Positions 58,708 to 64,000 of a stretch of 64,000 nt of DNA are shown piece by piece. Origin of the DNA: Stenotrophomonas maltophilia (GTDB taxonomy: Bacteria > Pseudomonadota > Gammaproteobacteria > Xanthomonadales > Xanthomonadaceae); the NCBI GenBank assembly GCA_002364755.1, contig DEZI01000017.1, positions 162,685 to 226,684 of the forward strand, in the 5' to 3' direction. The position numbers and the translations under genes are program-made. Position 1 is the stretch's first letter; every line of letters begins with the position of its first letter. A model generated the notes under the pieces. It was not told the origin of the DNA. It saw only the letters and a list, made by a program, of their open reading frames with translations, and ran no database searches.

Positions 58708-60708
58708 ATGAGCATGGACCTGCAACGCTTCCACGCCACCTTCTTCGAGGAGAGCCGCGAAGGCCTCGACGCGATGGAGGCCGGCCTGCTGGCCCTGGAA
58801 TCGGGGCAACAGGACCCGGAGATCATCAATTCGGTGTTCCGCGCTGCCCACTCCATCAAGGGTGGCGCCGGCACCTTCGGCTTCGATGCGATCGCCGGCC
58901 TGACCCATGTGCTGGAAACGCTGCTGGATGAGCTGCGTGCCGGCAAGCGCGCGCTGGAACCGGCCGCAGTGGACGCGATGCTGTCCTCGGTAGACGTGCT
59001 GCGCGCCTTGCTGCGCGAAGCCGAGCACGGCCAGGCCGCTGATCCGGCCGCCGTCGCCGCGGTGAAGGCGCGCCTGGAAGCCGTGCTGTCCGGCCAGGTG
59101 GCCGCGAGCGCTCCGGCCGCTGCCGAAGCCAAGGTCGACGACACGCCCGAAGCCTGGCAGATCGGCTTCACCCCGGCACCGTCGCTGTTCATGAGCGGCA
59201 ACGACCCGCTGCGCATCATCCGCGAACTGGAACACCTCGGTTCGCTGCAGGTAGCCGCGCGCATGGAGCGCCTGCCCGGCTTCGCCCAGCTCGATCCGCT
59301 CGAGGCCCACCTGGCATGGGACCTGGGCCTGGTCGGCAAGGTGCCACGCAGCAAGATCGAAGACACCTTCGCCTGGGTGCTGGACGACTGCGAACTGGAC
59401 ATCCGTCCGGCTGCGCCGCCGAGCTTGGCCACCCACGCCCCCGCTGCACCCGTTGTTGCCCCTTCCACCTCCGCTGCACCGGTGGCTGCAGCCGCCCCCG
59501 CCGCGCCGGCCGCCAGCGGTAGCGGTGCACAGGAAGCGGAAACCTCGATTCGCGTCAGCGTGGACAAGGTCGACGCACTGATCAATCTGGTCGGTGAACT
59601 GGTCATCACCCAGGCCATGCTCAAGCAGGTCTCGCACGCACTGGACCCGGTGCATGCCGAAAGCCTGTTCGCCGGCCTGGACCAGCTTGAACGCAACACC
59701 CGCGACCTGCAGGAAGCAGTGATCGGCGTGCGGATGCTGCCGGTCGATGCGGTGTTCCGCCGCTTCCCGCGCCTGGTCCGCGACCTCTCGACCCGCCTCG
59801 GCAAGCAGGTGCGCCTGCGCACCGTCGGCGAAGGCACCGAACTGGACAAGGGCCTGATCGAAAAGATCGCTGATCCGCTGGTCCACCTGGTCCGCAACTC
59901 GATCGACCACGGCCTGGAAATGCCGGACGTGCGTCGTGACGCAGGCAAGGACGAGACCGGTACGATCACCCTGGCCGCTTCGCATCAGGGCGGCCACATC
60001 GTCATCGAAGTCAGCGACGACGGACGCGGCCTGAACCGCGACAAGATCCTGGCCAAGGCGCACGAACGCGGCCTGGCCGTGCCGGACAACCCGACCGATT
60101 CGCAGGTCTGGGACCTGATCTTCCAGCCCGGCTTCTCCACTGCCGATGCGGTGACCGATCTGTCCGGGCGCGGCGTGGGCATGGACGTGGTCCGCCGCAA
60201 CATCCAGGCACTGGGTGGTGAGGTGCAGATCGAAAGCAGTCTGGGCAGCGGGACGCGCACGTTGATCCGCCTGCCGCTGACCCTGGCCATCCTCGATGGC
60301 ATGACCGTGGCGGTGGCCGGTGAAACTCTGATCCTGCCGCTGGCCTACGTGCTGGAAGCGCTGCAGCCGCAGCCCGAGGACATCCGCAGCATGGCCGGCG
60401 AAGGCCGCGTGCTGCGCGTGCGTGGCGAGTACCTGCCGATCCTCTCGCTGAGCGAGTACTACGGCTATGGCGCCCGCAGCGCCTACAGCGAATCGCTGGT
60501 GGTGGTGGTCGAAGGCGATGGGCAGAAGATCGCGCTGGAAGTGGACGAACTGGTCGGCCAGCAGCAAGTGGTGGTGAAGAACATCGAGAACAACTACCGC
60601 CGCATTGGCGGGGTGTCCGGTGCCACCATCCTGGGCGACGGCCGTGTCGCCCTGATCGTCGACATCGGTGGCCTGGTGCGCTCGCTGCGCGTGCCGCAGG
60701 CCGCCTGA
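58708..60708 (+). CDS. cheA: Chemotaxis histidine kinase CheA (second copy)
   Basis: A 666-residue CheA: P1 with His48 in AAHSIKGGAGTFGF; a P2-like region, about 148-230 (WQIGFTPAPSLFMSGNDPLRI; ELDIRPAAPP); P3; P4 ATPase (HLVRNSIDHGLEMP; VSDDGRGLNRDKI; LSGRGVGMDVV) and P5. Unlike the first CheA it keeps a folded P2, as enteric CheA does. It is in the sigma28 operon with the STAS gene and cheY, and ends at a strong terminator. Genes for CheB, CheR and a plain CheW are not in the window and may follow downstream. Confidence 0.96.
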   Translation: MSMDLQRFHATFFEESREGLDAMEAGLLALESGQQDPEIINSVFRAAHSIKGGAGTFGFDAIAGLTHVLETLLDELRAGKRALEPAAVDAMLSSVDVLRALLREAEHGQAADPAAVAAVKARLEAVLSGQVAASAPAAAEAKVDDTPEAWQIGFTPAPSLFMSGNDPLRIIRELEHLGSLQVAARMERLPGFAQLDPLEAHLAWDLGLVGKVPRSKIEDTFAWVLDDCELDIRPAAPPSLATHAPAAPVVAPSTSAAPVAAAAPAAPAASGSGAQEAETSIRVSVDKVDALINLVGELVITQAMLKQVSHALDPVHAESLFAGLDQLERNTRDLQEAVIGVRMLPVDAVFRRFPRLVRDLSTRLGKQVRLRTVGEGTELDKGLIEKIADPLVHLVRNSIDHGLEMPDVRRDAGKDETGTITLAASHQGGHIVIEVSDDGRGLNRDKILAKAHERGLAVPDNPTDSQVWDLIFQPGFSTADAVTDLSGRGVGMDVVRRNIQALGGEVQIESSLGSGTRTLIRLPLTLAILDGMTVAVAGETLILPLAYVLEALQPQPEDIRSMAGEGRVLRVRGEYLPILSLSEYYGYGARSAYSESLVVVVEGDGQKIALEVDELVGQQQVVVKNIENNYRRIGGVSGATILGDGRVALIVDIGGLVRSLRVPQAA

Positions 60709-60731
60709 CCCACCGCACCGCGCTGTCCCCG

Positions 60732-60760
60732 AACCGCCGCCCGCAGGGGCGGCGGTTTTT
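60732..60760 (+). terminator. Strong terminator after second cheA
   Basis: A 10-bp perfect stem AACCGCCGCC / GGCGGCGGTT (60732-60741 and 60748-60757), 6-base loop, then a T run (TTTTTG). It lies 24 bases after the cheA stop. Confidence 0.92.
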
Positions 60761-61038
60761 GTTTGCGCGCGCTTCAATCACGCTCGCCGCGTTGTGTGAC
60801 ATTGGTCGTGCCGGTGGTTTCGCCTGAAACCAGCTGCGCGGGCCCAGGCGGTGGCGCCGCAACAATTTCCACATCATCTCGTCCGATCGGCGAATGTGAC
60901 ATCGATCTTAAAGTCCTCACCGCTGACGCCGCTATCTGTCTGTGACGGCGGTCACTATCAGAACGCCCAGCCACCCCGTTACGCATTGCCCCTTCCAAGG
61001 CCGCCCGCGCGCGGCTCCACTGCCACCTGGAGCATTTC
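60761..61038 (+). promoter_or_regulatory. Upstream region of chemoreceptor gene with sigma28 promoter
   Basis: No gene is seen in this gap. A strong sigma28 promoter is present: TAAAGTCC (60909-60916), 11-base spacer, GCCGCTAT (60928-60935). The start of transcription near 60942 leaves a leader of about 95 bases before the chemoreceptor ATG. The local base composition is slightly lower in GC than the coding DNA around it. Confidence 0.85.
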
Positions 61039-63279
61039 ATGAAGTGGTTCCACGATCTGCCCATCGCCCGCAAGCTGGCGCTGGGTTTCACCTTGACCAC
61101 CCTGATGACGGTGGTCCTGGGCGTCTTTGCGCTGCTGCGCCTCTCCGAAGCCAATGCACAGCTGGGCTCGATGGCGACCAACGACATGCCGTCGCTTCAG
61201 CACCTGGGCGAGGCGCGCTCGCTGCTGGGCGAGTTCCGCACTTACGAGATGGCCCTGCTGACCATGCTGGACCAGCCTGACCGGGTTGCCGACTACAACA
61301 AGCGCATGGATGACACCGCGCAGACGGTACGCGCTGAGTTGGCGGCCTACGCCGTCATTCCTGCCAGTGACGCCGAGCGCGCGCTGTTCACGCCGGTGAA
61401 AGCCGACGTAGATGCCTATCTCGCTGCAAACGCCAGGCTGCGTGAAGCAGTGAACAGCGGCGACGCCGCGCTGGCACAGCAGATTTCCGACGAGCAATCG
61501 CGGCCGGCACGGCGCAAGGCGTTCGATGACCTGAAAGCTCTGAGCGGATTCCTCAGCAAGCAGATGCAGGGCAAGATCGAAGGCGCCAACGCCACCCACC
61601 GCAACAGCATCATCGCCGTGGTCAGCTGCGTGGTACTGCTGTCCCTGCTCGCAGCCGCACTGGCCATCGTCATCTCCCGCGCGGTCACCGGCCCGCTCGG
61701 CAAGGCACTGACCGCCATCCAGGCAGTCGCCCGCGGCGACCTCAGCGTCACCGCCCAGGCCACCAGCAGGGACGAAGCCGGCCGCATGCTGACCGCCACC
61801 AGCGACATGACCGCCATGCTGCGCCGCTTTTCCGAACAGACCCAGCTGATGGCGCAGATGCATGCAGGGCCGGACATCAGCCATCGCATCCCTGAAGATT
61901 TCCCCGGCGTCTACGGCCAGCTGGCCGGCGGCATCAATACCGTCATCTTCGAACACCTCGACGCAATTGTTGATGCCATCGAGGTACTCAACCAATACGC
62001 CATCGGCAATCTGGCACCGGACGCGCGCCGCCTGCCCGGCAGCCGGGCCATCCTGCACGAATCGATGGATGGGGCCAAGGCCAGCCTGCTGGCCATCAAC
62101 ACGCAGATCCAGCAGCTGGCCAACGCCGCGGCCGCAGGCGACTTCAGCCAGCGCGGCGACGCCGATCGCTTCGACCATGACTTCAAGGTGATGATCGAGC
62201 AGCTGAACTCCATGATGCAGGTGGCCGATGGCAACCTGGGCCAGCTCTCGCAGCTGCTGCAGGCCATCGCCGAAGGCGACCTGACCGCACGCATGGACGG
62301 CCAGTTCCACGGCGTGTTCGCCCGCATGCGTGACGACGCCAACACCACCGTTGCCCAGCTGACCCAGATCGTCGGCCAGATCCAGGCCAGCGCTTCCAGC
62401 ATTACCCTGGCCGCCGGCGAGATCGCCTCGGGCAACAGCGACCTGTCGCGCCGTACCGAACAGCAGGCCGCCAACCTGGAAGAGACCGCAGCATCGATGG
62501 AGGAACTCACCTCCACCGTGAAGCAGAACGCCGAACACGCCCGTCAGGCCAACCAGCTGGCCATCGGTGCACACGGGGTCGCCTCGCAGGGTGGGGAGGT
62601 GGTTGGCCAGGTGGTCACCACCATGTCCGCCATCGAAGCGTCGTCGAAGAAGATCGCCGAAATCATCACCGTCATCGACGGCATCGCCTTCCAGACCAAC
62701 ATCCTGGCCCTGAACGCCGCGGTGGAAGCGGCGCGTGCCGGTGAACAGGGTCGCGGCTTTGCCGTGGTCGCCAGCGAAGTGCGTACCCTCGCCCAGCGCT
62801 CGGCCGCAGCGGCCAAGGAGATCAAGGGCCTGATCGATGACTCGGTCGGCAAGGTCGCCGAAGGCTCGACGCTGGTCCACCAGGCCGGCAGCACCATGGG
62901 CGAGATCGTCGCCTCGGTGCAGCGCGTGACCGACATCATGGCCGAGATCTCCGCTGCCTCGCAGGAGCAGTCGGCCGGCATCGAACAGGTCAACCAGACC
63001 GTGGTGCAGATGGACGAGACCACCCAGCAGAACGCCGCACTGGTGGAAGAAGCCACGGCCGCCGCACGGGCGATGGAAGACCAGGCCGCGCAGCTGAGCG
63101 AAGCCGTGGCCCGCTTCCGCCTGGCCACTCCCGGCCTGTCGCCAGCCGCACCGCGCGTTGCCGCGGCTGCCCCGGCCGCACGCAAGGCCGCAACGCCGGC
63201 CAGCCCGGCACGCACCCCTGCACGCAAGCCGGTCGCGCAGCCTGCGCTGGCCGGTGACGGCGACTGGCAGGAGTTCTGA
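61039..63279 (+). CDS. Methyl-accepting chemotaxis protein
   Basis: A 746-residue receptor. One membrane segment lies near residues 10-32 (KLALGFTLTTLMTVVLGVFALL), followed by a four-helix-bundle periplasmic domain of about 155 residues, and a second segment near 190-214 (IIAVVSCVVLLSLLAAALAIVI). HAMP and a long helical linker precede the signalling domain with the hairpin tip (FQTNILALNAAVEAARAGEQ). The C-terminus is an Ala/Pro tail ending GDWQEF, which matches the xWxxF pentapeptide that tethers CheR/CheB. It has its own sigma28 promoter. Confidence 0.95.
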   Translation: MKWFHDLPIARKLALGFTLTTLMTVVLGVFALLRLSEANAQLGSMATNDMPSLQHLGEARSLLGEFRTYEMALLTMLDQPDRVADYNKRMDDTAQTVRAELAAYAVIPASDAERALFTPVKADVDAYLAANARLREAVNSGDAALAQQISDEQSRPARRKAFDDLKALSGFLSKQMQGKIEGANATHRNSIIAVVSCVVLLSLLAAALAIVISRAVTGPLGKALTAIQAVARGDLSVTAQATSRDEAGRMLTATSDMTAMLRRFSEQTQLMAQMHAGPDISHRIPEDFPGVYGQLAGGINTVIFEHLDAIVDAIEVLNQYAIGNLAPDARRLPGSRAILHESMDGAKASLLAINTQIQQLANAAAAGDFSQRGDADRFDHDFKVMIEQLNSMMQVADGNLGQLSQLLQAIAEGDLTARMDGQFHGVFARMRDDANTTVAQLTQIVGQIQASASSITLAAGEIASGNSDLSRRTEQQAANLEETAASMEELTSTVKQNAEHARQANQLAIGAHGVASQGGEVVGQVVTTMSAIEASSKKIAEIITVIDGIAFQTNILALNAAVEAARAGEQGRGFAVVASEVRTLAQRSAAAAKEIKGLIDDSVGKVAEGSTLVHQAGSTMGEIVASVQRVTDIMAEISAASQEQSAGIEQVNQTVVQMDETTQQNAALVEEATAAARAMEDQAAQLSEAVARFRLATPGLSPAAPRVAAAAPAARKAATPASPARTPARKPVAQPALAGDGDWQEF

Positions 63280-63285
63280 CCCACA

Positions 63286-63316
63286 GCGGGTCCGGTCGCG
63301 GCATGACCGGACCCGC
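63286..63316 (+). terminator. Hairpin after chemoreceptor gene
   Basis: A 12-bp perfect inverted repeat GCGGGTCCGGTC / GACCGGACCCGC (63286-63297 and 63305-63316) with a 7-base loop, 6 bases after the stop. There is no T run, so it may be a stability hairpin rather than an intrinsic terminator. Confidence 0.55.
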
Positions 63317-63360
63317 ATCGAGGCGGCGGCACTGCCCATGGAAAGTGATGCATTTCACAC

Positions 63361-63387
63361 TTCATAATTGCCGGCCCTGGCCGATAC
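63361..63387 (+). promoter_or_regulatory. Weak sigma28 candidate before ycgR
   Basis: GCCGATAC (63380-63387) is a good -10 match, but the region 19 bases upstream (TTCATAAT) fits the TAAA box poorly. Its place 56 bases before the brake gene, which is a sigma28 target in enterics, is the main reason to list it. Confidence 0.35.
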
Positions 63388-63442
63388 CTCTTTCAAGCCA
63401 CGCGCCAGCGCGTGTCGGCCCCCGCCCCAGAACCAAGATTCC

Positions 63443-64000
63443 ATGTCCGACGGCCACGACAACGACCAGCACGATGCCCACGCGGCCGACGCCGCCGACG
63501 AACGCTTTCTGGTGCGCAATCCCCGTCAGCTGCGCCAGCTGCTGCGTTCGCTGATCGACCAGCGCTCGTTGATCAACGCCCACATCGACGGTCGTGATCG
63601 CTCCTTCCCGACCGCCCTGCTTGACCTGGACGAGGACGATGATTTCCTGCTGCTCGATGGCAGTCTGCAGGAAGCCTCCAACCGCGCCGCTGAACAAGCC
63701 GATCACCTGCTCTGCTTCGCCCAGCTGGAACGGGTGCTGGTGCGCTTTCGCCTGCACGAACTGCAGCGGGTGGACAACGAGGGCCACGTCGCCTTCCGCG
63801 CGCCTTTGCCCGAAGAACTGGTGCACCTGCAGCGGCGCGAGCTGTACCGCCTGGCGACACCCATCACCGACTCGCCGCAACTGGCCCTGCCCGCCGGCGA
63901 AGTGGGCAGCGACGCGCTGTCGATGCGCGTGGTGGACATCAGCGGCGGCGGCCTGGCCGTTACCGTGCCCAGCGATTGCGCAGTGTTCAGCCTGCAGAAG
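63443..64000 (+). CDS. ycgR: YcgR-type flagellar brake protein (5' part)
   Basis: The first 186 residues are present; the gene runs off the right edge. Residues about 20-125 are the YcgR N-terminal domain (FLVRNPRQLRQLLRSLIDQRSL). The PilZ domain begins at about 130 with the c-di-GMP motifs RELYR (RxxxR) and DISGGG (D/NxSxxG), both intact. YcgR bound to c-di-GMP slows the motor at FliG/MotA. Start ATG 63443 is chosen for its MSDGHD opening; an in-frame upstream start is not seen. Confidence 0.9.
   Translation, partial: MSDGHDNDQHDAHAADAADERFLVRNPRQLRQLLRSLIDQRSLINAHIDGRDRSFPTALLDLDEDDDFLLLDGSLQEASNRAAEQADHLLCFAQLERVLVRFRLHELQRVDNEGHVAFRAPLPEELVHLQRRELYRLATPITDSPQLALPAGEVGSDALSMRVVDISGGGLAVTVPSDCAVFSLQK

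Overview
This window is high-GC gammaproteobacterial DNA and is almost entirely one flagellar/chemotaxis super-cluster read on the + strand. Gene order (flgG-L, flagellins, fliD-S, rpoN-fleQ, fliE-R, flhBAFG-fliA, cheYZA, motor genes, ParA plus a CheW-like protein, a second CheY/CheA), polar-flagellum regulators (FleQ, FlhF, FlhG, RpoN) and many short GTAG-headed palindromes of the SMAG/REP type point to Xanthomonadaceae, most likely Stenotrophomonas (S. maltophilia complex). That assignment is inference from order, protein character and repeats; no database search was possible.

Layout: 1-6672 holds the end of flgG and flgHIJKL. 6758-10109 holds two flagellin genes. 10293-13037 holds fliD, fliS, a FliT-position gene and a PilZ-like gene. 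13123-17341 is a regulatory block (NarL-type regulator, rpoN, single-domain receiver, fleQ). 17504-18052 is an orphan SUKH-like gene beside a repeat-rich gap. 18503-29490 is fliEFGHIJK and fliLMNOPQR. 29708-31837 encodes an MHYT-GGDEF-EAL protein. 44347-51024 is flhB, flhA, flhF, flhG and fliA. 51082-57856 is cheY, cheZ, cheA, a MotAB-type stator pair, ParA and a ParP/CheW-like protein. 57983-60708 is a second set (STAS, CheY, CheA). 61039-63279 is a chemoreceptor, and the window ends inside a YcgR-type brake gene.

The cluster is interrupted between the MHYT gene and flhB by about 12.4 kb of unrelated DNA, bounded by two 242-bp direct copies of the flhB promoter and 5' end (31860-32101 and 44281-44522; 3 mismatches, all synonymous). 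Inside are a broken CocE/S15-type hydrolase gene and a compact four-gene operon: a ClpB-like AAA+ ATPase, an NrdG-like radical SAM protein, a 2114-residue zinc-ribbon/pseudokinase/SF1-helicase/MTES_1575-type nuclease protein, and a coiled-coil protein. This operon is the best candidate for an undescribed (probably anti-phage or other conflict) system; it resembles known helicase-kinase defence proteins but I do not recognise the four-gene combination.

Regulation is visible in the DNA. Sigma54-type elements (GG-N10-GC) precede fliD, fliE, fliL and flhB. Sigma28-type elements (TAAA-like, 11-bp spacer, GCCGNTAT-like) precede fliC2, the STAS-cheY-cheA operon and the chemoreceptor gene, with weaker candidates before the stator genes, fliS and ycgR. 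This matches a FleQ/RpoN to FliA cascade whose regulators are all encoded here.
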